Assembly (NCBI GenBank): GCA_963565915.1
Contig: OY751492.1
Span: 496,001 to 560,000, forward strand
DNA length: 64,000 bases
Direction: 5' to 3'
From: Entoloma clypeatum
Lineage: Eukaryota > Basidiomycota > Agaricomycetes > Agaricales > Entolomataceae
Positions 20,934 to 33,185 of the stretch are shown one piece after another. The translations under genes and the position numbers were made by a program. Position 1 is the stretch's first letter; every line of letters starts with the position of its first letter. The notes under the pieces were generated by a model that saw nothing but the letters and a program-made list of their open reading frames with translations, ran no database searches and was not told the origin of the DNA.

Positions 20934-22149
20934 ATGCTGGACAGGGTTGGGAGCTGGACTCATAACATCTTCATGATTGGTCTGTACAGCTGTCATAGTC
21001 TTGAATATGTCATTGTTTTGAGGTTCCGATAACCCATTGTTGAAGCCTGAGTCATACCCAACTCATTCTCCTGCATTGAAGGCAGCTTCACATATGGCAA
21101 CGATGAAGGGCTGGAGATAGAATATTTGGGACGCAAGCTTGCAGACATATGTCTTGTAGTCCCTGATCGGGTCCGACAATGATGACAGTGGTGGCGGTAG
21201 CAGCGCGCTCGGGATAAGCACGAAATCCTCTCTCCCTTTCTCATAATCTTTCTTCTTCCCCTTCTCATAACCCTCCTTCATCCCTCGTTTCCTCCCTTCC
21301 TCCTTCTTTCCATCATCCATCCCTCAACCAAGAATCTCGCCCAACATCACCTCAAGTTGGGGCTTGTTCAAATAAATGACGCGGTCGGGTGGCTTGTCAC
21401 TCAGAAACTGCGACGTGAGGGACGTGAAGGTCACTGTAAGAGGTGGCAGGGGTGTCTCTACAGCTGGTGGTACAGTGATGGTTGGGGATGGTGCAGCAGG
21501 AAGTACTCACCAGCCCCTTTCGCAGTCTCACCCAGGTCTTGAGGGCTAGGCTTATATAGTCCATTTGCAGTCAATTGAGTGGGATAGTCAAAGCCATGTG
21601 AACAATTTGGTGGCTTTGAGATGTGATTGGTACAATATTTGAAGAATCAACCTCATTTCTTTGGCATTGTGACATTGCACATTGAGGGGAAGAGATAGCC
21701 TGAGTCTTCATTCTCTCCTTGAGAGTTTCAGTACTTTCACGAATTTCAAATTTCTGATGATATCTCACTGCATATGGGTTTTAGTTTTTTATATGTATTC
21801 TGATATTTTGCAAGTGATGAGAGGGGATGTCTATTGCACAAGAGCTGGAATTCTTTGAGAATACTGAAAGAGACCTAGCACAGTTTCTGAAGGAAATTGT
21901 GATGGGAATATACAGTACCAGAAGCTATAGAACTCAAAAAGGATCCATTGTATTGATCAGAAGTGAAAGTCAAATTGAATATTGCCAAGCAAAATGGATG
22001 GCAATCCATCAAGCCTGTTGAACATTGTGGAAGTAGCACTTGGTAGCAGAAGTTGCGACACTGTCAAGTCAAACACCAGAAGAAAGGATCAACAAACTGA
22101 TTGTGTCATAGTATCTGTGATATTTGTTTCTGTTTATTGCCTATTAAGG

Positions 22150-22280
22150 AAGCCATGGCCTGAGCCTAGACTTTGGGCTTTGAGAGAAGTGAAGCCAGGC
22201 CCTGAGCCCCCTCAAGCCCTCATGAGGGCTTGGCTTGGCTTGGCTCAGGGCTTTTGAGCCTGGCCGGACATCACTAGTTC
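22150..22280. repeat. GC-rich foldback, possible hAT-type terminus
   Basis: A perfect 20-bp palindrome CAAGCCCTCATGAGGGCTTG (22213-22232) sits inside a longer imperfect foldback (CCAGGCCCTGAGCC near 22196 against GGCTCAGGGC...GAGCCTGG near 22240-22264). The minus-strand end TAGTGATGTCCGGCCAGGC resembles hAT MITE termini. No second terminus or target duplication was found. A mirror copy is at about 60007-60137. Confidence 0.4.
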
Positions 22281-24186
22281 CTGCCAGACATGGCAATGGT
22301 ACTCAGCCAATATGAGTGCCACCAATCCAATTAATCACCTCCATTATAGCGATTGAAATCCTGCAGCCTGATTACATAAGTATGAGAAGCCAGACATCTC
22401 AGAACCCCTTTATATAGTGATATAATTTTTCACTCATCACACAGCCATGCATCATGTTCCCCTCAACTTGAATAATTGACATATCTCTTCTCCTCTCTCC
22501 TCCCCTTCAATATACAATATTGTGCAAGACAACAGACATCATTAATCAGGAACTCCATTATTGACAGCGCCCTGGCCAGCATTAACGCTGGCAGTGGAAC
22601 AGCTTTTGTTAAAGGTACTGAGATCTTTTTTCCAACCGGTTTGCCTTTGATCACACCAACTTTAATGATTGATCTGATATGTGTGGCAGTTTCTACATTC
22701 AACACCATCATCAACCCACCACTCACTTTTGCCAATGTTCTCTCTGATGATCATACCAAGATGGTGATATTCTCCATCCCCCAGCATCCCAACATTTCTT
22801 CTTCATTGATTTGCAAGCCGAGCTTCATTTGAAGACATCCCAAATGGACCTCATTCTAAATACAACTTCCAAAACGACTCAGACAAAAAGGGAGAAAAAA
22901 AACAAAAAAAAAAACAATTTATTCTGGGGCTTGACAATGATTAATCATCACTTCAGATGCTCTGACTACCCTCTTCTGAACCACTGCTATGACCCTCAGC
23001 TGACTCAGAACAGTGTTGCTATGTTGAAGGCAGAAATAACAGAGATCAAGGTGCAGATGGGGAATAGAACTAATTTGTTGTTCAAAGAGGTCAACATTCT
23101 GAAGGAGGAGAATTTGGGGTTGAAGGCCACTTGATACAGCTATGCTTATACATCAATACTGGATAGTTGCCCAAAACACTTGATGCATCCAGCCTGTCCA
23201 CTGTCCATGGTAAACTGCCCAGGCTCATATATACTATATATCCAGCCTATGCTATCTATACTACTAATGGGAGGGAAGGTGGGAGAATCGTTGCTTGACA
23301 TTTTGACAACAGTGAGAAAAGTCTGACAAATTCTGACAAAGACTGAAAAAAAGTTATGTAAGTCTTATGTAAAATTACATAAGAAATTGGTCAGCTTTTC
23401 GTCCTCCCCTCATGGTGAGCACGAAGTGCGAACCTTTTTTCCTGGATTTTCGTGGACCCTTGATGGTGGCAGGGAACCTTTTGTTCTTGATTGATGGGGC
23501 CCTGCATCAAGGGATGTTCCCCTTTTGGACATTCAGACATCAAAACATGAGGAAAACATGTGTTCACCATGAGGGTTAAACATCTGTTCTGCCTTTCTTT
23601 TTCTCAATCCCCCACCATCCTCTCCTCCTTGAGTTGAGCAGATATTGTCCCCTGTGCAGTGGTCTTCATTGTTGATCAAGGTGAAGTCCAGAGAAGTCCT
23701 GGGTCCCTGGCTTCCTTGAAAGAGGTGTCTGCCAGTTGTTTTTTTGGACCTCTTTCTGGACTGCAGTATACAGGGAGATTGAGTTGTTCTTACAACTGAT
23801 TTTGTCTCCATTTCAACTGTTGCTGCTTGAACCGATTTCACTTTTGGATTTCATTGCAAAGGTGTGATAGTATTTCTCTTCCCTTCTCTTTTCTGGCCAC
23901 AAGCAAGATCGCGACGCTCATTTTGCGAGCACGATTTTTTGTGTCACCAGGGTACAGCCTATTCGTGAGACAAAGTACGTTGGACTGGGACGTCTGAGAG
24001 GCTGGAGTAACGTTGAGCCCGACTCTGCCGAAATACCGTACTTGACAAGGCTGTGTTATACACAGCGCGGTTGTGGGTTTGGCTTTGAGTGACCCAGACC
24101 GTTCTCACTGCAAGTGGTTGTATTCGCTTTTTCTGCATCTGCTGCAAGGCTCTATCTCCAATTTTAACCGTTGAATTAATTCTGCC

Positions 24187-27100
24187 ATGTATGTTATTTG
24201 AATATTTTGTCTCTGACTCTGTTTATTCACATCTGATTAGGTCTTTTACACCTCCTACTGGCCCATCACCTCCTGCCTCCCCTGTCACTCCTGAAACTGC
24301 CCGCCATGCTGCCCGTGCTGCAGAACGTTATCAGCGCAATCAGATGACTGATCCAGACCATCGACGAAATCAGTCCAGGAATTTGTCACAACCTCCATTG
24401 CCTGTCCCACCTCAGCCAAACTTTGGAGCGATGATGGCTGCTTTGATTCCAGAGACATATATCCCTCCCATTCACTGTTTACCTGTTGAACCAGCCAATC
24501 TGTTGGATCCTGCAGCAGCAATACCTCAAACCCATATTCCTCCCATCCACCAACTACCTGCTGTTGCACCAGGGATTGCTGCAGCGATTCCTGAAACCCA
24601 TTTGCCAGACAATTGGAATGCTCCCTTGCAGCATGCTCTTCCTCTTGCTCCACCTTTACCACTGCCACCCCGGAGAGGACGTCCTTTCATACACCAACAA
24701 CCATCACTTCAGCAACTGCAAGAGGAGTTTAGACAAAGATCTGAGCAGCAGAGACATGTTGCTCTATTATTGGCTCAGGAACAACAGAGACACCATGCAC
24801 AGATGGTAGCTCAGGAACAGCAGAGACAGCTTCAATTGGAGGAGGAGACTCAAAGACGTCAGATGCAGCTAATGGCTCAACAACAGGAGTTGGCTTTTCA
24901 GGAGGAACAAAGACGTCAGATCCAGTTGCAGGAGGATCAACAACGACAGCAGGAGTTGAGACTGCAGGAACAACAGAGACTGGCTGTCTTGGAGGCTATA
25001 CAGCAGCAAGTAGCACAGCAGGAACAACAACAGGCAGCTGCATTACAGGCTGAACAAAGAGTGCTCTCAGTCCATGCAGAGCGGGAGCGACAGAATACTG
25101 AAATTGCAGCCAGACACATGGCATATCTTCGGGCTGTTGAGGCTGAACGACAGGCTGCCTATGATCCCGATGCTGATAATCTACAACAAAACCAGATAGA
25201 TGAGGATGAACGGTTGGCTCAACGGATTCTTGATGAGGAGCAGGCACAGTTGGCTCACCAGGCAGATTTGGCTCGATTGGAACGTCGACGACTGGCAGCT
25301 GAGGCACTGGAAAATGAAAATCAGAATGAAGTCACTCCAGACCAGCAGCAGGCTCAGAATGATTATCAACAGAATATTGATGGTGGTGGTGGTGGTAATG
25401 ATGATTTGGAGCAGCAACAACCTCCAGAGACAGATGGGAACAACCAAGCACCTCCTGCACCACTACAGAATATTTATGGACACAACTGGCCACTCCCATT
25501 TCCCAGAGGTCATGTTCCCTATGATGTTGAGCCTGATCGGCAGGACTTGGGGCTCATGAATGTTGTATGCAGCCATTGCCATGCACTTCACTTTGATGCA
25601 GAGAAACTATCCAAGTCCACCAGAAATAATCCAAGGTTTGGCATGTGCTGCCTTCAGGGACAAATCCAGCTCATACCCTATCAACGTGCACCTGAGGAAC
25701 TATGGCGCTTTCTATCTGGCATCCATCAATTCTCAAGCCGCTTCAAAAAGAACATTCGCCAGTACAATGCTGCCTTTGCATTTACTTCTCTGGGTGTCAA
25801 GCTTGATCTGGCAGTTGTCAATGGATCTGGACCCTACAGCTTTCGGATTCAGGGAGAACTACACCATCTATCTGGCGCCTTGGTGCCAAGGGGTGATTTG
25901 GTACCATCCTATGCCCAGATGTACATCTATGATGCAGACGAACAGCTACAGATGCGTGGAGCACGCAACATCAATCTGGATGCAACCATCATTGCTGAGC
26001 TTCAGGCTATGCTGCACCGGGACAATCCATATGTCGAGCGCTATAAGCAGGCATGGCAAATCATGAATGAGAAGCCACCTGAGGAACAGCACAATGTCCG
26101 TCTCATTCTCACAGCTGATGGCATGGATCCCAGAAGATACAATCTGCCCAACGATGCCAATGAAATTGCTGCTATTATTCCAGGCGACAGTTTGATCCAG
26201 CCAAAAAGTGACAGAGACATTGTGTTGGGCTTCAGGGATGGTCGTCTGAAGGAAATGAGCAACCTCCATCCTCTCTATTCTCCTCTCCACTATGTCCTTC
26301 TATTTCCCTCTGGCCAATATGGCTGGCATCCAAAGCTTCCCATCCATCCTGGTGCTGAAGGTCAGACACGGAGCAAATTTGTCAGTGAACGCTGCTATTA
26401 TGCATATCATCTCCAACCAAAGGATGTGCCACTTCGAGAACAGCCTCCAATGTTTCTTTGTGGAAAGCTGTTTCAACAGTTTATTGTTGATGCCTGGGCC
26501 TCCCATCAACAGAATCTCTTGGCTTGGTGCTTCCACAATCAAAAGAAATTGCGAGCAGATGTCTATCAGGGCTTGCAGGATGCAGCACATGGGGACAATG
26601 ACCAGAATCTCAACTTGGCAAATCATGGTCAACGGATAATTCTGCCCTCTTCTTTCATGGGAAGCGAACGACAGTTGAATCAGTCATTTCAGGACTCTAT
26701 GGCTCTGTGCCGACTCCTATTGGTCCCTCATGTCTTTTGTACCATGACAGCCAATCCAAACTGGGAGGAAATCACAAATGCTCTGTTCACACTGCCAGAT
26801 GGATCCAAGCAAAAGTCACAGGACCGTCCAGATATTGTCTCCAGAGTATTTGAGCTGAAGAAAAATGCAGTCCTGAGAGAGATCAAATCAGGAGTTGTGT
26901 TTGGCAAAGTCACTGGCATGGTGCATACTATCGAGTTTCAGAAGAGAGGTCTGCCCCACATGCACCTCTTGATTTGGTTGGACGAGGAGTACAGAATCCA
27001 AACACCAGAAGAGATCGATCATATGATTTCAGCAGAGATTCCTGACAAAGAAAAACATCCACGGCTTCACAAACTGGTGACTTCCTTTATGCTCCATGGC

Positions 27101-29869
27101 CCATGCAATCAGCGATGTTTGGTCAATGGAAAGTGTAGTAAAGGATACCAAAAAGACTTTCAGGAGACCACTCAATTTTCTGAAAATGGATATCCAGCAT
27201 ACCGGAGGTGCAAGAATAATGTTACATTCAGAAAGAGTGAATATGGTCAAACTGATGGGTAAGTGCTTTTTTGGAACCATTGAAAAATTTTAATTTATTG
27301 GTTTTAACAGAGCGCCTGATGAACATGTGTATACCAACCAGTGGGATTTTTCTTTTTGAATCAATTGAACAAATTTGAATTGATTGGTTTTTACAGAGAT
27401 GTGGTCCCCCATTGTCCATATTTGGTTTGGAAGTATGAATGCCACTTCAATACCGAGATCACAGTTTCTCTCAAATCAGTCACCTATATCCACAAGTACA
27501 TCAGAAAGGGAACAGACAAAGCAACAGTCCAAATTTCTGCTGAAGGTGGTGACCAGCAGCGAAATGAAATCAAGGAGTTCCTCGATGCCCGCTATGTGTC
27601 TGCCTCTGAGGCATGTTGGAGATTGTTTGAGTTTGGCATGCATGACATATCCCCCACTGTCTACCGCCTTCCTGTCCATCTGCCCAACTGCCAGATGATC
27701 TACTACAATGATGATGACAATGTGGATGAGGTCTTGAGTCGCTCTAATATTGACATGACACCCTTGACTGCATGGTTCAAAGCAAATCAGCGGGAGGAGG
27801 GAGCACGCACCATTCTCTACCAGGACTTTCCCCAGAAGTATTCCTATGACAAAAAGACCAAGGTCTGGAAGGCTAGAACCCGCAGTGCTGGTGCTATTGG
27901 TCGCATGTACTTTGCGTCTCCTGCCCAGGGTGAACGCTTCTATCTCAGGCTGCTTTTGACAAAGATTCCTGGTGCTACCTCCTTTGAATTTTTGCGCACA
28001 GTCAATGGTGTACTGCTGGAGAACTTCAAGCAGGCCTGCTTGGAAAATGGGTTTCTGCAAGATGATGGAGAATGGAAACAGTGCCTTCGTGAAGCTGTTG
28101 TAATGCAAACTGGATCAGCAATGCGGTCTTTGTTTGCCATCATTCTAATCCACTGCTTCCCTGTCCATCCAGATGTGCTCTGGGATGAATTCAAGGAACC
28201 AATGTGCCGTGATTTGGAGTGGGCCCTCAGACAGCGCTTTTCTGATAGAGAATTTACCCCAGACCAGGTCTATGACTTTGGACTGTATCTCTTGGAAAAG
28301 ATTTTGAGAAAGTCTGGCAAACAGCTCATCCAATTTCCACCAATGCCATCTGTTGCGGATCCTGAGACTTGGGAGGGAATGGCCATCGGCAACCACATGC
28401 TGCATGAGCAGCTGGACTATGACATCGACACACTGAAAACCATGGTGGAGCACAATTGTAGTTTGTTCAACAACGAACAGAAGCTGGCATTTGATGCAGC
28501 AATGCTTTCCATCAACACCAACGATGGCAAGTTGCTGTTTATTCACAGTGGGGGTGGTGGTGGCAAGACATTTTTGTGCAACACCATTGCTGCCAAAGTC
28601 AGATCTGAAGGACATGTCGCTCTTTGTGTGGCATCCTCTGGCATAGCTGCTTTGCTCCTTGAAGGTGGTCGCACTGCACATTCAAGGTTCAAGATTCCTT
28701 TGAATTTGGATGAACAGTCGGTTGGAATGGTGAAGCGCACAGATCCCATCTTTGAAGTGTTGCAGAGAACAAAGGTTATTATCTGGGATGAAGTGCCAAT
28801 GCAGCACAAGAATGCACTCATGGCTGTTGATCGAAATCTCAGAGATCTGTTGCAGAATGATGTACCATTTGGTGGGATCACTGTTGTGTTTGGTGGAGAC
28901 TTCAGACAGACACTCCCAGTTGTTGTTAGAGGATCAAGGGAGCAGACGATTGCTGCATCGTTTTGCAAAAGCACTCTTTGGCAACATGTGAAGGTTTACT
29001 ACTTGGAGCAGAACATGCGACTTCACCAAACTCCAGGCAGTGTACAACATGCAGCATGGCTTCTAGAGATTGGTGCTGGGACTAATGTGGATGACAAGGA
29101 GATGGTGGAAATTCCAGCTGGCATGTGCTGTGATGAAAAAACTGTGGACAGCCTCATTGGATCAATCTATGATGGGATTTCAGACAACACACCAAAGACG
29201 GACAAGTACTTCTTGGATCGGACAATCCTGTGTGCAAAGAATGATGATGTTGACAAGATGAATGACATTCTTCTGGACAAACTATATCCAACTGCAGAGA
29301 AACATGTCAAATGGAGTGTTGATTCTGTCAATCTGCCTGGTGGTGATGATGGACACTTATATCCGACAGAGTTTCTTGCATCTCTGAAGTCAGGAGGACT
29401 TCCACTTGCGAAGCTTATACTAAAGGCTGGAGCACCGATCATGGTGCTTCGAAATCTGGATCCATCTCTGGGACTGTGCAATGGAACACGGATGATTGTG
29501 GAAGAAGTGCGACATCGTTTGTTGAAGTGCCGGATTATTACTGGAGATGCAAAGTTTGCTGGAAAAATTGCACTGATTCCACGTGTAACATTGGAGCCAT
29601 CAGATGAAACACTTCCAGTACCATTGCGACGATTGCAGTTTCCAGTTCGGTTATCATTTGCAATGACGATCAACAAGTCTCAAGGGCAGGGATTGGAAAA
29701 AGTGGGATTGTGTTTGCAGACGCCAGTGTTTTCACATGGACAATTGTATGTTGGATTGTCACGGTGTACATCAGGAGAACAGATCAAGGTTTTGCTGCCA
29801 GAAGGCAATACGGATAACAAGACACATAACATTGTGTACAAGGCTGTTTTCCGTGGGTTGGAATTGTAA
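24187..29869 (+). CDS. Helitron Rep/helicase transposase (RepHel)
   Basis: Inferred exons: start codon AT at 24187-24188 split by an intron 24189-24240 (GTATGT...GATTAG), then 24241-27258, intron 27259-27310, a 30-nt exon 27311-27340, intron 27341-27396, and 27397-29869. The N-terminal ~400 residues are Gln/Glu-rich coiled coil. A CxxC-type zinc motif follows (CSHCHALHF...CCLQG). The Helitron-like HUH nuclease has GLPHMHLL and, in the last exon, the two-tyrosine motif YIHKY. The Pif1-type helicase has Walker A GGGGGKT, Walker B VIIWDE, GGDFRQ, and C-terminal SFAMTINKSQGQ and YVGLSRC. There are no stops; it probably encodes active rolling-circle transposase. The exact start is uncertain because the upstream frame is also open. 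Confidence 0.9.
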
Positions 29870-30225
29870 GTGGGTGATAAGATTGGATTTTGGACAATTG
29901 ACTTACTATGAGATAACAGATAAGAAAGAAATGGACAACTGTAGTATTCTGAATATTTATATATAAGGTTGTACCTATCTCTGTGCTGTATGATACATCT
30001 CATGTTTGTAAAATGTTGTAAATAATAAACACCATCCCCACCGCCGACCCCCCGGAGGGGGGTGGAACTGAATATTGTTATAAAAGATTGTACATATGCC
30101 TGCGAGCCTTGGCGAGCACAAAAACTCGCAGCAGGGGCTTGGGGGCGGCAGCCCCCAACGAGCTGTGACCTGTGCGAAGCTCAACGGTTGTGAGCTCTTG
30201 CGAGCACCGCGAGCAATGCTCACTG

Positions 30226-30254
30226 CCGTAGCGAAGCACGGGTTAATAAGCTCG
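30226..30254 (+). other. Helitron 3' terminal hairpin and end
   Basis: CCGTAGCGAAGCACGG (30226-30241) folds as four plus two base pairs with a one-base bulge and a GAA loop, then 13 nt to the terminus. This is the usual position of the Helitron termination hairpin. Confidence 0.7.
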
Positions 30255-30581
30255 TATTCATACATCAGACTGGGCAACTGGCTGACTAATCATTATATAA
30301 GCAAGTCACATGACCAAAAGCAGAAGTAGAGAAATCTGAGAGACAAAGTCATGTGATCTTTTTTGGGATCACATGACCTTTCAGAAATATGTTCAGGCAA
30401 GGGTATTTCATCCCTTTTGACAGGTCATGTGACTGTGGAAAAGTTAGTGTTTGGTGATTAGGGTCCAGTTAGGGTTCAGTTAGAGTTAGATGGTTAGAGT
30501 ACTTGGGATTAGAGTTGGTTAGAATAAGGGTTTGAAACAGATGTGACAACTCTATGTATCAATCCATGACATACTCATGCA
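30255..30581. other. hAT flank with clustered GTCACATGAC palindromes
   Basis: No gene. TCACATGA/TCATGTGA-type motifs occur five times between about 30306 and 30434, including the inverted pair GTCATGTGATC...GATCACATGAC. Degenerate TTAGGG-like runs follow at 30460-30535. The mirror copy is at 58706-59032. Confidence 0.6.
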
Positions 30582-30600
30582 TAGTGTTGCCACAACTCGG
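30582..30600 (-). repeat. Putative hAT-1 terminal inverted repeat
   Basis: TAGTGTTGCCACAACTCGG has the TAG-start and length expected of a hAT end. It lies about 265 bp past the transposase stop. The mirror copy ends at 58705. The partner repeat was not located. Confidence 0.5.
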
Positions 30601-32780
30601 CTAGCTGCACCGTGACTCACAAAGTCACGGCTTGGCACATATTCAACTCGGCTTGTCAACTGAACTGATTTATTTGACTCTGTTTGGCTCAGCAGCCGGA
30701 GCAAGCCGGTCCCGAGTTGTGGAACCGATCAATTGATTGCCAAAACAGTGCATGTCATTATATAATAATATATTTATCATTTTATCGGCTGCTTGATGTT
30801 CTCATTACTTTCTTTAAGTGTATAAAAAGCATAATTATTCAGTTATACGAGATACAATATATTTTTATGCATCATGAGCCACAATTTGTCTAAGTTCGTC
30901 ACCCAAAATGCCTTGAGACAACATCGATGTGAGATGATCGCGAGTGTCTCTTGGTGACAATAACATGTCATCCTCCGGTGTTTCTAGCCCCTGCATGAAA
31001 TCCAATCTCTGCCGCTTCAACGAAAACTTCAGGATTTGAAGGGCCTTCATCAGGATTGGATGGATTCGGTTCCGGCGCTTCGTGTCTGTCTCACTAGCTG
31101 ATGAAAATATACGCTCACAAGGAACAGCAGATGCCTGGATTGGGAGATAGTCGAGAGCCATGGCATACAACGTGGGGTACCGGCATGGGTCTTGCTTTCC
31201 CTCCATCTGGATGCAGTAGTTAGTATGATGTGAGTTTTGATCAAGAAGGCATGTACATCCCAAAAATTCACAATGTCAGTTCCTGGTGGCGAAATATCTC
31301 TAAGGTATAAGTCATACTCCTCGTCGACTGTCGAAGGTGAAGCCCATGCCTGTGCTCCTGTGTCGAACCGTAACATGTCTTGAAGCCCATATTTCGAAGC
31401 CATTCTCCAAACATCCATGCTGCCTGTAGCACGGCAGCTAGGTCCAGGGCCAAAGCTATCTGAAGCATGGAACAGCTCCCCATGCTGACGATATTCACCC
31501 ATCTTACAATGCAGTGTAGTTAGTAGGGGAGGGGATATTCTGTCATGATAGAACGTACAGTATCTTTTATTGTGTCTGTTGCTTGATCAATATAATTTGT
31601 CTCCCAATGCTCCTCTATCCAGCATCTACGGATTGAGGGATTGAGGACTAATAACACAGTCAGCCTGAAGTATCGAAAAGGTAAAAAATACTAACACATC
31701 GTGATCATGTACGCCTTACTTTGATCCATACGCCGATAGTATTTTGTCGCCCATTTCAGCCCAATATCAGTATACTTCTTCAGATGCGGGTGGCGTTCAC
31801 CAAGTGTCTCCCATGCCGTCATAAATATTTCGAAGTTGCATATGCTTGACGAAAGCATTGGCAGCTTTTCTGCGCACATGTTTTGCTGCACGATGTGTGG
31901 AATCTATTTAAACCAGTCAAGATATGTAGTAATTAATGATTGTGAAACCTTACTGTGAGGACTGAGGCAAAGTCTTCCAAATTGTCCCACTCTTGTTCAG
32001 TCAACTTGAGGTGAGCAATATCTCTATTGAGAGGATTGGTTAGGAAGGTTTTGACAGGCTGTAGGTCAAGATGAGAAGTGCAAAAGATGCGAGACAAAGA
32101 AAAGCTTTTCTGTCGCAAATAGAGACATCTAAAGTCCCAACGAGAATGAACGTTGAGGAGGAGTTGGAGAATCTTGATATTCTTGCTTTTTCCTTCGGTG
32201 TCGAGGCCCCACCAGTGCTCCTGATTGCTGAGTGTGATCATGTTCTCAAAGCGCTCAATTCTCTGTCCCGAAGCCCGGACCGTGCATACAGTGTTGCGGC
32301 AGGCAGCAACAACATCGTGACTTCCATCTGGCAAGTCAGGAGTATGATCGAAATCATCTGGGTCATCTGAATAAGCCATGTTCGTCGAGTCATTGACAAC
32401 ATGTCCAGTTGTGATGTTGATAATGTGGGGGAAACACATGATGTGTCGGTCCTGGGCATCAAACTCAATATCACGGTCATCATGCAAGTCCTTGAGGGCT
32501 CTCATGAAAGTGTCATTCACTGATGCATTATCGACAGTCCAGTGGCCACCCTGTGGAAGGCGGTATTAGATTGTGTATTGTTTTAATAGAGAATACATAC
32601 TTTCGATGTGATTCCGGCCTGTTCTAGGATATTCATTGCAATTCTAGCCAGGCGCTGACCGTCGTGGTGTTCCCGCACATGATGAAAGGCAATCAAGCCA
32701 CTGTTGAGGTGCATTGGAGTCGTTTCTCGGTCGCGTCCGAGCCAATGGGCGGTGACGGCAAGATAAGGGTACCGCGTTTT

Positions 32781-33148
32781 TGTTATGCGTAACAAACCGT
32801 TCCAAGGTTCGGGCAGAGTATGCAGGAAGATGGAAAGGCGAAGAGCAATGTGATTGCTAAATCTAAGGAATCTAGCTATAGTACAAAGGGTTTATATAGG
32901 TACTGACTATAGGCGATAGCATATGAGTCAGTGCTGCGCAAGGCAGTGTATCTGAGTAAGATAACTGCGGAAGGCAGTGCGTCTGAGTAAGACGACTGTG
33001 GAATGAGTCAGACAGCTGCGGAAAGCGAGTCAGCGCGGGAGCGAAGTATACTAAAGGAAATAAAGTATAATATGATATGTGTAAGCAGGGGCCGATGAGT
33101 AAAAGTGAAAAAGTAAGCATATATGTCCGTAGTCGTTAGTCCGTAACA
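32781..33148 (-). repeat. Gypsy A 3' LTR
   Basis: Matches the 5' LTR except for four transitions, about 1.1 percent. A polypurine stretch (GAGGAGGGGCACA on the minus strand) abuts it at 33149-33161. Confidence 0.94.
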
Positions 33149-33185
33149 TGTGCCCCTCCTCAAGGTCTGTGTCCTCACAGACTAC

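Larger units (their letters stand above)
19596..23254. other. Duplicated AT-rich segment with no recognised gene
   Basis: 3.7 kb present in both arms. It carries only short ORFs. On the minus strand, 21320-21063 encodes a Lys/Glu/Gly-rich repeat (GYEKGKKKDYEKGRED) followed by a hydrophobic stretch (YKTYVCKLASQIFYLQPFI), and about 20930-20530 encodes a Pro-rich tandem repeat. On the plus strand, 22811-23134 has a C-terminal coiled coil (LKAEITEIKVQ). Stops break each of them and I cannot assemble a convincing gene; a decayed multi-exon gene on the minus strand is possible. Confidence 0.4.
23255..30254 (+). mobile_element. Autonomous Helitron, 7000 bp
   Basis: It starts TCTATACTACTAATGG and ends TTAATAAGCTCG, inserted between A and T without target duplication. 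The opposite arm of the inverted duplication has the empty site (GCTATATTC in the same orientation), which fixes both ends. It encodes a Rep/helicase protein. A small 3' hairpin lies 13 nt from the end. The first ~930 bp and last ~385 bp are non-coding; the 3' part has GC-rich hairpins (TTGGGGGCGGCAGCCCCCAA at about 30138-30157). The last four bases are CTCG rather than the usual CTRR. Confidence 0.95.
19381..31701. repeat. Left arm of large inverted duplication
   Basis: Bases 19381-23254 pair inversely with 62906-59033 (sum 82287), 30255-31249 pair with 59032-58038 (sum 89287), and 31245-31701 pair with 45671-45215 (sum 76916). There is no net length change within the blocks; only substitutions are seen. 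The left copy has the full Gypsy D LTR and the full hAT gene beyond its borders, so it looks like the source copy. The 7000-bp Helitron is the only insertion in this arm. Confidence 0.95.

Noticed and set aside
24936..25447. Cys-rich and Val/Ile-rich minus-strand ORFs in the Helitron
   Set aside because: Antisense of the Gln-rich coiled coil of the Helitron protein.
30460..30535. Interstitial telomere repeat (TTAGGG-like runs)
   Set aside because: Only two exact TTAGGG units occur and the rest is too degenerate to support a telomeric origin.
32872..33120. ORFs spanning the A/B LTRs (also 39069-39317 and 45414-45812)
   Set aside because: They read through LTR promoter repeats and hAT/LTR junctions; they recur only because the LTR recurs.
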